This document shows positions 44,521 through 54,481 of a stretch of 64,000 bases of DNA, piece by piece. The translations under genes were made by a program, and so were the position numbers. Position 1 is the first letter of the stretch; each line of letters starts with the position of its first letter. The notes below the pieces were generated by a model. That model did not search any database. It was not told the origin of the DNA and saw only the letters and a list, made by a program, of their open reading frames with translations. The stretch is taken from contig CAVRVX010000040.1 of assembly GCA_963724735.1 (NCBI GenBank), positions 84,134-148,133 on the forward strand. The letters are read 5' to 3'. This DNA comes from Rhodoplanes sp963724735 (GTDB taxonomy: Bacteria > Pseudomonadota > Alphaproteobacteria > Rhizobiales > Xanthobacteraceae).

Positions 44521-45714
44521 TTACGGCCGGCGAATCGCGAGGAAGCACCCGAGCGCCACCACCGCGCACATGGCCGCCAGCGTCAGCGCGGCGGCATCGG
44601 AGAGCCGCTCCGCGACGATCGCGAGAACGAGAGGCGCCGCCGCCTGCATCACCAGCCACGGCGCGGCGAGGCGTCCGACCACGGCGCCGAAGCCTGCTGC
44701 TCCGAACAGCGCGAGCGGGACGGTGCCGCGCGCGATCGTGATCAGGCCGTTGCTCGCGCCGAACAGCACGTAGAACAGCGCGGCGCTCGGCGTGAAGATG
44801 CCGGCGATCGCGAGCATCACGAAGTCGCTCGCCATCAGGGCAAGAGCGAAGCGGGCAAGGTTGAGCGGGTGGGCTCTCGCGCCGAAGCTGAACTCGGCGA
44901 GCCGCGCCAGCACCTGGCACGGTCCGAACAGCATGCCGACGATCACGGCGGTGACCGGATCAATGCCGGCGCGTTGGAAGATCGCCAGCAGATGGGCGGC
45001 AAGGCCGGACGGGATGAACGCGTAGGCGGCGAAGCCCGCCATCACGAGCAGGAATGTCCGTCCGTGCGGCGGCAGCGTCGGTCCAGAAAAATGCGAGCCC
45101 TTGCCCGCCGGCGGGGGCGCGCCCGGCTCGGCCCGCTTGCGCGGCAGGGCGAAGCCGTGCAGCGGGGCGGCCACACAGGCGAGCAGCGCGGCGTAGACGA
45201 GATAGCAGCCCCGCCAGCCATGCGCGTCAAGCAGGAACTGGGTGACCGGCCAGCTCACCGTCGACGCCAGTCCGCCGACGAAGGTGAGCAGCGTGATCGG
45301 CCGGCGGGCCGCGGCGCCGAAGATGCGGCCGAGCGTGGCGAAGGCCGGCTCGTACAGCGTAGCCGCCATCGCTGCGCCGAGAAGCATCCAGGCGGCGATA
45401 TAGGCGATTGGCTCCGCTGCGAGCGTCAGCGCGACGAGCCCTGCCGCGCCCGCGAGCGAGCCGATCGTCATCACCACATGCCCGCCGCGCCGGTCGATCG
45501 CCCGGCCGACGGTTGGGGCGACCGCGCTGCCGGTGAGCAGCGCGGCGGAGAAGCCGCTCATTGCGAACGAGCCCGACCAGCCGCGCTCGGCGGCGATCAT
45601 CGGAATGGTCAGCACCGGCGGGTAATAGAGCGCGCCCCAGGCCAGCACTTCGGTTACCCCGAGCACCGGCAGCGCCCGCCACGGACCGGACCAGGACGGG
45701 CGCAGTTTGGTCAT
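44521..45714 (-). CDS. Major facilitator superfamily transporter
   Basis: A 397-residue MFS permease with about twelve transmembrane helices, beginning at VLGVTEVLAWGALYYPPVL. The loop GRAIDRRGGHVV after helix 2 matches the MFS A-motif position. A central cytoplasmic loop (LPRKRAEPGAPPPAGKGSH) separates the halves. The substrate cannot be told from sequence. The start is ATG 45714 (MTKLRPSW). Confidence 0.85.
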   Translation of the reverse strand: MTKLRPSWSGPWRALPVLGVTEVLAWGALYYPPVLTIPMIAAERGWSGSFAMSGFSAALLTGSAVAPTVGRAIDRRGGHVVMTIGSLAGAAGLVALTLAAEPIAYIAAWMLLGAAMAATLYEPAFATLGRIFGAAARRPITLLTFVGGLASTVSWPVTQFLLDAHGWRGCYLVYAALLACVAAPLHGFALPRKRAEPGAPPPAGKGSHFSGPTLPPHGRTFLLVMAGFAAYAFIPSGLAAHLLAIFQRAGIDPVTAVIVGMLFGPCQVLARLAEFSFGARAHPLNLARFALALMASDFVMLAIAGIFTPSAALFYVLFGASNGLITIARGTVPLALFGAAGFGAVVGRLAAPWLVMQAAAPLVLAIVAERLSDAAALTLAAMCAVVALGCFLAIRRP

Positions 45715-45839
45715 CGGTGCGGCGTGGCGCAGGCGCAAAGCGTCGGAGTGCCGATCAGCTTGCGGGTCATCGGTGACCGACGCCAGCTCGGCTTTTCGGC
45801 CGCCGCCTCACCGGCGGTCGTTGGCGACGGGGGGCGCCA

Positions 45840-46373
45840 TCATTGCGACGCGCGCTTTGCTTTTGCGGTTCCTTCCGCTCCGCAGCGCACGAGCACCATG
45901 GTGCCGTAGCGGCCCGCCACTTCCGGGTCCACCCATTTGAGGACGAGGACGCGGCCATCGAAGGAGACCACCTCGCGATCACCCGGGCCGCCCGGCTGCG
46001 GGCCGGGGCCGATATAGGTTTTGCCCTCGTAGCTTCCCTTGACCGCCATGTCCTGAACCTGCGGGTTGTCGTAGCCGAGCATCGACACACCGAAGGAGCT
46101 GCGGTTGATGACATAGGGCTGCTTGCACTGGCCGCGCGCTGCGGCTTCCGTGCGAGCGCGATCTTCGGGACGATGGTAAGCGCCGAGGCCCCAGCGGCCG
46201 ACGATGTCCTCCGGAGCGAAACTCGGCGGCGGCAGCGGGCCAGTCGGTGCGGGGGCGCCGCCGCCCGATAGCGACGGCAAGGAGCCGGCGCAGCCGCCCA
46301 GCAGAAGCGCCAGCGCAAGCGCCGGGGCGGCGGCGACGAGCGCCGGCAGAGAACTCCGAAACGAACCAGTCAT
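45840..46373 (-). CDS. Hypothetical outer-membrane lipoprotein
   Basis: A 177-residue protein with a lipoprotein signal (ALALALLLGGCAG), a Pro/Gly-rich spacer and a small domain (IVGRWGLGAYHRPEDRARTEAAARGQCKQPYVI...LVLKWVDPEVAGRYGTMVLVRC) that is conserved in Hyphomicrobiales but unnamed. Two Cys in the mature domain could form a disulfide. Confidence 0.7.
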   Translation of the reverse strand: MTGSFRSSLPALVAAAPALALALLLGGCAGSLPSLSGGGAPAPTGPLPPPSFAPEDIVGRWGLGAYHRPEDRARTEAAARGQCKQPYVINRSSFGVSMLGYDNPQVQDMAVKGSYEGKTYIGPGPQPGGPGDREVVSFDGRVLVLKWVDPEVAGRYGTMVLVRCGAEGTAKAKRASQ

Positions 46374-46675
46374 GACATCTCCAAACATACGCGCCGCACT
46401 GTGCCGCCCCCGCCGCCGCGGTGCAAGCGGCCCTTCGCCCGCTCGTCAAGGCGGCGCGTCCGACCGGTCCGCGCCGATCCCGCCGGTGTGAGCCTTCTTC
46501 GCCTTCTTGATTTGGCAATTCGATGGCGCGCCTCGCCAGCACACGCGCTCCGGCGTCCGGGCAGCGCCTGTTCGGCCGCAATCGGGACGTGGCAGGCCAA
46601 CGCCGCGTGCCGACGCTGCGCAAGCAGATCGAAATCGTCCGTCTTTGGCGGTTGACCAAGGCTCGGCTGCGCTTC

Positions 46676-46704
46676 TTGACACCCCCGGCGTCAGCACCTA
46701 TGTC
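46676..46704 (+). promoter_or_regulatory. groESL sigma-70-type promoter
   Basis: TTGACA at 46676-46681 and TATGTC at 46699-46704 are separated by 17 bp, directly upstream of the CIRCE element. The rest of the 441-bp gap between 46374 and 46814 shows no gene. Confidence 0.65.
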
Positions 46705-46713
46705 CGCCCGGGA

Positions 46714-46740
46714 TTGGCACTCCTAAGCCGTGAGTGCTAA
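46714..46740 (+). promoter_or_regulatory. CIRCE operator (HrcA binding site)
   Basis: TTGGCACTC, nine bases, GAGTGCTAA. This matches the CIRCE consensus TTAGCACTC-N9-GAGTGCTAA except for G instead of A at the third base of the left arm. It lies just after the promoter, where HrcA would repress groESL until heat shock. Confidence 0.93.
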
Positions 46741-46814
46741 GCACCGACCTGAGCGCCCCACCAGCGTTCGATCCCAAGATTTCAAGGCCGCCCCGCGGCG
46801 GCGAAGAGGACAAC

Positions 46815-47111
46815 ATGGCGAAAACCAAGTTCCGCCCGTTGCATGACCGCGTGGTCGTGCGTCGCATCGAAGCCGAGGAGAAGACCACCGGCGGCATCAT
46901 CATTCCCGACACCGCCAAGGAAAAGCCTCAGCAGGGCGAGGTCATCGCGGTCGGACCCGGCGGCCGGGACGAGGCCGGCAAGCTCATACCGATCGATGTG
47001 AAGGCCGGCGACCGCGTGTTGTTCGGCAAGTGGTCGGGGACCGAGGTCAAACTCGATGGCGAGGAACTCCTGATCATGAAGGAGTCCGACATCATGGGCG
47101 TGATCGGCTGA
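46815..47111 (+). CDS. groS: Co-chaperonin GroES
   Basis: The 98-residue lid of the GroEL chaperonin. It has the typical FRPLHDRVVVRRIEAEEKTTGGIIIPD start with the mobile loop, and ends KESDIMGVI. AGAGGA lies before the ATG. It is under CIRCE control and followed by groL. Confidence 0.97.
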   Translation: MAKTKFRPLHDRVVVRRIEAEEKTTGGIIIPDTAKEKPQQGEVIAVGPGGRDEAGKLIPIDVKAGDRVLFGKWSGTEVKLDGEELLIMKESDIMGVIG

Positions 47112-47257
47112 GATCATCCACAACCGACTGAAATCATGAGCCGAATCGCACCCTTTGGGCATGCCGCGGTTGACCTAATAGTCGTTTCCGGCACGCGAGC
47201 GATCGCCCCGGCGGGCATGCGAAGCGGTTGGCTTGAACCAAGCAGGAGTTATTCGAA

Positions 47258-48892
<1,635 letters not shown>

Positions 48893-48920
48893 AGAAAGCC
48901 GCCCGCCTGAATGGCTTGGG

Positions 48921-48946
48921 AAGGGCCGCCTTGAGCGGCCCTTTTC
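48921..48946 (+). terminator. groESL terminator
   Basis: Stem AAGGGCCGC/GCGGCCCTT with a 5-base loop, followed by TTTC, 28 bp after the groL stop. Confidence 0.8.
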
Positions 48947-49015
48947 TGTTGACGATGCCGCGTCCGATGCGGTCAATGCGCGCTCTCGCGCTGCCGTCTC
49001 TTGCCGGGAGCAATC

Positions 49016-50563
49016 ATGTCCTCGCCTTACGACGTTGTGGTGATCGGCGCCGGGCTCGGCGGGCTGACGGCCGCCGCGCTGCTCGCGCGTGCGGGCCGCA
49101 AGACGCTGGTCGTGGAGCGCAACACTTCGGTCGGGGGCGCGGCTTCCACCTACAAAGTCGGCGACCTCGTGATCGAAGCAGCGCTGCACGAAACGTCCGA
49201 TCCGCGCAATCCGCTCGATCCCAAGCATCACGTCCTCAAGCGCATCGGCGTGCTGGATGCGGTCGAATGGATTGTGACCGGGCCCTTGTACGAGGCGCGC
49301 GGCGGTCCGCTGGGCGAGCCAGTTGTGCTGCCGGAAGGCTTTGCCGCGGCGCGCGCGGCGCTCACCGACCGGTTTCCTCGTTCGCGCGCCGGCATTCACT
49401 CGGTTCTCGGCGACATGGAACGGATCGCATGCGGGCTCGGGACACTGAGCCGCGGCCGGGATGCGTTCCGTCGCCCGGCCGAGGGCGTGGGCGCGCTCAT
49501 CAAGCTCGTGCCGGCGATCCGCGACTGGCGGCGCTCGGTCGCGGATGTGTTCGCGCGCGCCTTCGGCGCCGACGAAGCGGCGAAGTGCGCGCTCGGCGCC
49601 AATCTCGCCTACTATCACGACGATCCGGCGACGCTGTGGTGGGTGTTCTTTGCCGTCGCGCAGGGCGGATTTCTCGGCTCGGGCGGCTGTTTCATCAAGG
49701 GCGGATCACAACGCCTTAGCAATGCGCTCGCGCGGGCAATCCGTGCGGCGGGGGGCGATGTGGCTCTGCGTCGGACGGCGACCGAGATCAAGCTCGACCG
49801 GGACGGTCGGCCGATAGGGATCGTGCTGGCCTGTCGCGACGGCTCGCGGCAAGAGATTCCGGCTCGCGTGGCCGTCGCCAATGCGGCGCCTCAGGCGATC
49901 GCCGGCATGCTGCCGCAATCCGCACGCGAGCAATTCGTGGCGTCCTATGCCAGACGACCGCTCTCGATCTCCGTCTTCTCGATCACGCTCGGCTTGGCGC
50001 GCCCCGCCAAAGAGTTCGGCATGCGCGCCTACTCGACCTTCCTGCTGCCGCCATGGATGACTGAGTTCGCCCACTACCGCGACAATGCTACGATCCTCAG
50101 CTCCGCGCCGGCCGAACGAATCCCGCTGATGACGGTGGTCGACTATGCGGCGATCAACTCCGGCTTCGACGGGCCGCCCTATCCCATTTCCGTGGTGGGG
50201 GTCGATCGGCTGGACAACTGGTCCGGGCTTGACGCCGCGGGCTATGACCTGAAGCGCAAAGCTTGGCTCGAAGCGCTCGTCGCGGCGCTCGACCGGCAAT
50301 TTCCGGGACTCGCCTCGCATGTCATAGCGACCGTCTTCAACACGGCAAGCTCCATGAATGCCTATCTTGCCGCGCCTCAGGGCGCGGTCTATGGCTTTGC
50401 GCCGACGCCGCCGACAACTCCGGTGTGGAAAGGCCCCGTCAATTCACCGCGAACGCCGCTTCCGGGACTTTATCTCGCCTCCGCCTATGCGGGATCGGGT
50501 GGATTTACCGGAGCGATTTTGGCCGGCAACGCCGCTGCTGAATGCATCCTCGCTGAGACGTGA
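49016..50563 (+). CDS. Phytoene-desaturase-like FAD oxidoreductase
   Basis: A 515-residue flavoprotein with an N-terminal dinucleotide-binding motif (VVVIGAGLGGLTAAALLARAG), ERNTSVGGAAS, and a C-terminal FAD segment (PLPGLYLASAYAGSGGFTGAILAGNAAA). This is the CrtI/carotenoid isomerase-like or RetSat-like class. No carotenoid genes are nearby, so the substrate is unknown. ATG 49016 follows CCGGGAG; an in-frame TTG at 49001 is less likely. The gene lies between groL and a remnant of a groEL 3' end. Confidence 0.8.
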   Translation: MSSPYDVVVIGAGLGGLTAAALLARAGRKTLVVERNTSVGGAASTYKVGDLVIEAALHETSDPRNPLDPKHHVLKRIGVLDAVEWIVTGPLYEARGGPLGEPVVLPEGFAAARAALTDRFPRSRAGIHSVLGDMERIACGLGTLSRGRDAFRRPAEGVGALIKLVPAIRDWRRSVADVFARAFGADEAAKCALGANLAYYHDDPATLWWVFFAVAQGGFLGSGGCFIKGGSQRLSNALARAIRAAGGDVALRRTATEIKLDRDGRPIGIVLACRDGSRQEIPARVAVANAAPQAIAGMLPQSAREQFVASYARRPLSISVFSITLGLARPAKEFGMRAYSTFLLPPWMTEFAHYRDNATILSSAPAERIPLMTVVDYAAINSGFDGPPYPISVVGVDRLDNWSGLDAAGYDLKRKAWLEALVAALDRQFPGLASHVIATVFNTASSMNAYLAAPQGAVYGFAPTPPTTPVWKGPVNSPRTPLPGLYLASAYAGSGGFTGAILAGNAAAECILAET

Positions 50564-50582
50564 CTCGTCGGTCGATCGTCCC

Positions 50583-50622
50583 GATTGTCGGGCGGTGGCA
50601 TGGGCGCGGCATGGATTTCTGA
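50583..50622 (+). pseudogene. Remnant of a groEL 3' end
   Basis: Forty bases ending GGCATGGATTTCTGA align with the last 37 bases of groL (48856-48892) with two substitutions and three inserted bases. The insertions break the GGMGGMDF reading. A GC-rich hairpin terminator follows in both copies, so an entire gene end appears to have been duplicated and partly lost. Confidence 0.7.
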
Positions 50623-50650
50623 TCCGCGTCGCCCGAACCGACTGCGAACA

Positions 50651-50679
50651 AAGGGGTCGCCGCGTGGCGGCCCCTTTTT
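50651..50679. terminator. Hairpin terminator, possibly bidirectional
   Basis: AAGGGGTCGCC/GGCGGCCCCTT stem with a short loop and a TTTTT run on the plus strand. Reading the minus strand, the stem is followed by only a few T. It resembles the groL terminator and lies 7 bp from the end of the convergent NMT1-like gene. Confidence 0.7.
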
Positions 50680-50685
50680 ATCTGC

Positions 50686-51702
50686 TCAATTCTTCGGCCG
50701 CAGCTCCACCCCCACGCCCTTGTTGACGAAACGCAGCGTGTAGGCGCGGCGGAAATCGAGGGAAGGCTCGACCACGCCCGCGCGGGCCATCTTGTCGAAG
50801 AAGCTCGCCATCCGCGCGTCCGTCATCGCGCCGATGCCAAGCGTGGCCGCGTCGCCGGAATCGACGATGCCGCGCTCTTTCATCGCAGCGACCGAATAAG
50901 CGATCAGCCCGTCGCTCATCTCGGGATTATCCCGCTTGATGAGCGCATTGGCGCGGGCATTGTCGCCGTAGAGATAGTTGTACCAGCCAATGATCGAGGC
51001 ATCGACGAAGCGCTGGACCAAGTCGGGCTTCTTCTCGACGAGATCGCGGCGCGTCTCGATGAGGGTCGAATAGGCGTCGAAGCCGTAGTCGGCGAGCAGG
51101 AAAATGAGCGGCTTGAAGCTCGCCCGCTTCGCGATCGAATAGGGCTCGGAGGTGACGTAGCCCTGCATCGCGCTGCGGTTGCCGGCGAGGAAGGGCTGGG
51201 GATTGAAGGTGTAGGGCTTCACCCGCGCCTCGCTGAACCCGTACTCGGTCTTCAGCCACTGGAAGTAGGTCGCCATCCCCTCCTTGGAGACGAACAGGGT
51301 GAGGGCCTTGAGATCCTCGAAGCGGGCGACGCCCGCGTCGGGATGGGCCATCAGGACCTGCGGGTCCTTCTGAAACATGGCGGCGACGACCAGGGTCGGC
51401 ACGTCCTGCGCGACTGCGTGGAACGCCTGCAGCGTGTTTGCGCTCATGAAGAAGTCGAGCCTGCCCACGGGCAGAAGAATGCGGTTGTTCGCATGCGGGC
51501 CGCCCGGCACGATGGTCACGTCGAGGCCGTATTTCCGGTAGGTGCCGTCGGCGAGCGCCTGGTAGAAGCCGCCGTGCTCGGGCTGGGCGACCCAGTTGGT
51601 GCCGAAGCGCACCTCGTCGAGCGCAAGGGCGGCTCGCGGCCCGGCGGCGAGCCAGACGGTAGCGGCGACCAAGCCAAGCCGGATCAGGCTTGCGAACGGC
51701 AT
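50686..51702 (-). CDS. NMT1/THI5-like ABC substrate-binding protein
   Basis: A 338-residue periplasmic binding protein with a signal peptide (LIRLGLVAATVWLAAGPRAALA) and the SsuA/THI5-like core (VRFGTNWVAQPEHGGFYQALADGTYRKYGLDV; NRILLPVGRLDFFMS). Relatives bind pyrimidine precursors, sulfonates or nitrate. No permease or ATPase is present in the window on this side, so the ligand is open. Confidence 0.85.
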   Translation of the reverse strand: MPFASLIRLGLVAATVWLAAGPRAALALDEVRFGTNWVAQPEHGGFYQALADGTYRKYGLDVTIVPGGPHANNRILLPVGRLDFFMSANTLQAFHAVAQDVPTLVVAAMFQKDPQVLMAHPDAGVARFEDLKALTLFVSKEGMATYFQWLKTEYGFSEARVKPYTFNPQPFLAGNRSAMQGYVTSEPYSIAKRASFKPLIFLLADYGFDAYSTLIETRRDLVEKKPDLVQRFVDASIIGWYNYLYGDNARANALIKRDNPEMSDGLIAYSVAAMKERGIVDSGDAATLGIGAMTDARMASFFDKMARAGVVEPSLDFRRAYTLRFVNKGVGVELRPKN

Positions 51703-51764
51703 GCACGTCTCCGCCCGCGCGGGCTGCGCGTCCGATCAGCCGAGGGAGGGCAAACCGGCCCGCC

Positions 51765-52595
51765 TCAGTGCGACATCAGGATTGGCACGGTCATGGAGGC
51801 GAGAATGTCCCGCGTCGCGCCGCCAAGCACGAATTCGCGCAGGCGCGAATGGCCGTAGCCGCCCATGACGATCAGCTCGGCCGAGACGTCGGCGGCATAG
51901 GACAGGATCGTGTTGGGGACATCGACGTCCTCGGCGACGATGCGCTTGACATCGACATTGATGCCGTGCCGCGCGAGATGATGGCCAATGTCGGCGCCGG
52001 GGATTTCGTCGCTCTTGGCGCGGCCGGTGGCGATCATGACGATATCGACCGCCTTGGAGCGGGCCAGCAAGGGTATGGCGTCGCCTATCGCCCGCGCTGC
52101 GGCGCGGCCGCCGTCCCAGCAGACAAGGACGCGTTCGAGCTTCAGCCCCTCCTTCTGGATATAGGGCACGATGATCACCGGCCGTCCCGACTCGAACAAC
52201 CCGGCTTCGACGAACATGTCCGACGGCTGCAGATGATCGGGTTCGCGTTGGCCGACCACCACCAGGTCGAACCGCCGTCCGATCCGGCCGAACAGGTCGG
52301 TGGCCCCGCCGAGGGTCGCCTCGATCACGCGGTGTCGGAACGACAGGCCGTCCCGCGCCGCCGCCTGCTCGAACCGGTCGATCGCGGCCTGAGCGATAGC
52401 CCTGCTTTCGGTCCGTTGGGCGTCGATCCACTCCGCGGAGACGCCGTCCATAATGGTCGGCGAGATGACCGGATCGTAGATGAACACGACGCCGGTGATG
52501 TGGGCGTTAAACGTGCGGGCGACGGAAAGGGCATATTCGGTGGCCGGATCGTGCGCGCGGGCGAGCGCGAGATTCACGACGATATCCTTGATCAT
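51765..52595 (-). CDS. Tandem universal stress protein
   Basis: A 276-residue protein of two UspA domains (about 1-145 and 150-276). The second has an ATP-binding signature GGYGHSRLREFVLGGATRDIL (G-x2-G-x9-G-T/S type); the first lacks it. Cytosolic stress-related nucleotide binder. The start ATG 52595 (MIKDIVVN) is preferred over 52610. The 237 bp to glcD hold no further gene. Confidence 0.9.
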   Translation of the reverse strand: MIKDIVVNLALARAHDPATEYALSVARTFNAHITGVVFIYDPVISPTIMDGVSAEWIDAQRTESRAIAQAAIDRFEQAAARDGLSFRHRVIEATLGGATDLFGRIGRRFDLVVVGQREPDHLQPSDMFVEAGLFESGRPVIIVPYIQKEGLKLERVLVCWDGGRAAARAIGDAIPLLARSKAVDIVMIATGRAKSDEIPGADIGHHLARHGINVDVKRIVAEDVDVPNTILSYAADVSAELIVMGGYGHSRLREFVLGGATRDILASMTVPILMSH

Positions 52596-52832
52596 TATTG
52601 AACTCCGCAAAGCGGCGAGGCGTGTCCCCCGCCCGTGTCTGGTCGGTGCGATGAGCCGGACGGGCCGCGAAGCCTAAGGCGAGCCGCCCGCCACCACAAG
52701 CGCCCTGTGCGCCTGCCGGCTCGGGACAGAGTCGGCGCCCGCGGCTTGCGGCGACGCGACGCTTATCGCGCCGACAATCCTGCGGTAGAACAGCTCAAAA
52801 CAAGCAAGCGCGGCAATCAGGGAGGCGTGCCA

Positions 52833-54326
52833 ATGAGCGTGGCGATGCCGGCGCCGGACGGCGAAGTGCTTGCGCGGCGTGAGGAGATTGTGCGCGCGCT
52901 GCGCCGCATCGTGCCGGGCGAGGGCGTGATCGCCCACGAGCGGGAGATCCGGCCCTACGAGACGGACGGGCTCACCGCCTACCGCCAGCTTCCGCTGGTC
53001 GTCGTGCTGCCCGACACGACGGCGCAGGTGGCCGAGGTCTTGCGCTATTGCCGGGAGCAGAACGTCAAAGTGGTGCCGCGCGGCGCCGGCACCTCGCTCT
53101 CGGGCGGCGCGCTGCCGCTCGGCGACGGCGTGCTCCTCGGCATGGCGAAGTTCAACCGCATCCGGGCCATCGATTTTGCCAACCGCGTGGCGGTGGTCGA
53201 GCCCGGCGTCACCAATCTCGCGGTGACCCGCGCGGTCGAACATGCCGGCTTCTACTATGCGCCGGATCCGTCCTCGCAGATCGCCTGCACCATCGGCGGC
53301 AATGTGGCGGAAAACGCCGGCGGCGTGCACTGCCTCAAATACGGTCTCACCAGCAACAATGTGCTCGGCTGCGAGATGGTGCTGATGACCGGCGAGATCG
53401 TCCGGCTGGGCGGCGCGCATCTCGATCCGGGCGGCTATGACCTGCTCGGGGTGATGACCGGCTCGGAAGGCCTGCTCGGGGTCATTACCGAGGTCACGGT
53501 GCGCCTGCTGCAAAAACCGGAAACCGCGCGCGCCGTGCTGATCGGCTTCGCTTTGGCGGAGGACGCGGGGGAGTGCGTCGCCCGCATCATCGGGGCGGGG
53601 ATCATCCCGGGCGGCATGGAGATGATGGACAAGCCGGCGATTCACGCCGTCGAGGAGTACGTTCATGCCGGCTACCCGCTCGACGTCGAGGCCATCCTCA
53701 TCGTCGAGCTGGACGGGCCGCAGGCCGAATGCGACCACCTGATCGAGCGTGTCTCCGAGATCGCCGCCGCCTGCCGCTCGCGCACCCTGCGGGTGTCGAG
53801 GTCGGAGGAGGAGCGTTTGCTGTTTTGGGCCGGGCGCAAGGCCGCGTTTCCGGCAGTCGGCCGCATCTCGCCCGACTATTATTGCATGGACGGCACCATT
53901 CCGCGCGCCAAGCTGTCGCTCGTGCTGCATCGGACGCGCGAGCTGTCGGAGAAATACGGGCTGCGCTGCGCCAATGTCTTCCATGCCGGCGACGGCAATC
54001 TGCATCCGCTCATCCTTTACGATGCGAACAAGCCGGGCGAGCTCGACCGCGCGGAGCAGTTCGGGGCCGATATTCTGCGCCTGTGCGTCGAGGTGGGCGG
54101 CGTGCTCACCGGCGAACACGGGGTCGGCGTGGAGAAACGCGACCTGATGCCGACCATGTTCTCCGATGTCGACCTCGCCCATCAGGAGCGGCTGAAATGC
54201 GCGTTCGACGACAAGGGCCTGCTCAACCCCGGCAAGGTCTTCCCGACCTTGCATCGCTGCGCCGAACTGGGCCGCATGCATGTCAGCGGGGGCAAGATGC
54301 CGTTTCCGGACATTCCGAGGTTCTGA
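52833..54326 (+). CDS. glcD: Glycolate oxidase FAD subunit GlcD
   Basis: FAD-binding catalytic subunit (497 residues) of the membrane-associated glycolate dehydrogenase GlcDEF, which oxidises glycolate to glyoxylate and passes electrons to the quinone pool. The FAD_binding_4 part has VPRGAGTSLSGGALP and CTIGGNVAENAGGVHCLKYG; the C-terminal oxidase domain ends with FHAGDGNLHPLILYD and LTGEHGVGVEKRD. AGGGAGG lies before ATG 52833. First gene of an operon continuing to glcE, glcF and beyond. Confidence 0.95.
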   Translation: MSVAMPAPDGEVLARREEIVRALRRIVPGEGVIAHEREIRPYETDGLTAYRQLPLVVVLPDTTAQVAEVLRYCREQNVKVVPRGAGTSLSGGALPLGDGVLLGMAKFNRIRAIDFANRVAVVEPGVTNLAVTRAVEHAGFYYAPDPSSQIACTIGGNVAENAGGVHCLKYGLTSNNVLGCEMVLMTGEIVRLGGAHLDPGGYDLLGVMTGSEGLLGVITEVTVRLLQKPETARAVLIGFALAEDAGECVARIIGAGIIPGGMEMMDKPAIHAVEEYVHAGYPLDVEAILIVELDGPQAECDHLIERVSEIAAACRSRTLRVSRSEEERLLFWAGRKAAFPAVGRISPDYYCMDGTIPRAKLSLVLHRTRELSEKYGLRCANVFHAGDGNLHPLILYDANKPGELDRAEQFGADILRLCVEVGGVLTGEHGVGVEKRDLMPTMFSDVDLAHQERLKCAFDDKGLLNPGKVFPTLHRCAELGRMHVSGGKMPFPDIPRF

Positions 54327-54329
54327 AAG

Positions 54330-54461
54330 ACCCTCTCCCCTTGCGGGAGAGGGTGGGCGAGCGAAGCGAGCCAGGGTGAGGGTTCGCCAGTCGCCGCGGT
54401 CAGACCCTTCACCCGGCTTCGCGCTTTGCGCTCAGCCAGCCTCTCTCACAGGGAGAGAGGG
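54330..54461. repeat. Mosaic palindromic repeat between glcD and glcE
   Basis: A hairpin ACCCTCTCCC/GGGAGAGGGT at 54330-54353 and a second, CCTCTCTC/GGAGAGAGG, at 54439-54460 flank a centre with GAGCGAAGCGAGCC and CGCGCTTTGCGC dyads. This is a typical dispersed intergenic repeat and not gene-coding. It may attenuate or stabilise the operon transcript. Confidence 0.7.
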
Positions 54462-54481
54462 AACGAAAGAACCGAACGCCG

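Noticed and set aside
46507..46740. Small open frames upstream of groES
   Set aside because: They run through the promoter and CIRCE operator and have no coding features.
52674..54281. 535-codon open frame opposite glcD
   Set aside because: Antisense shadow of glcD; low-complexity Arg/Ala/His content and no motifs.
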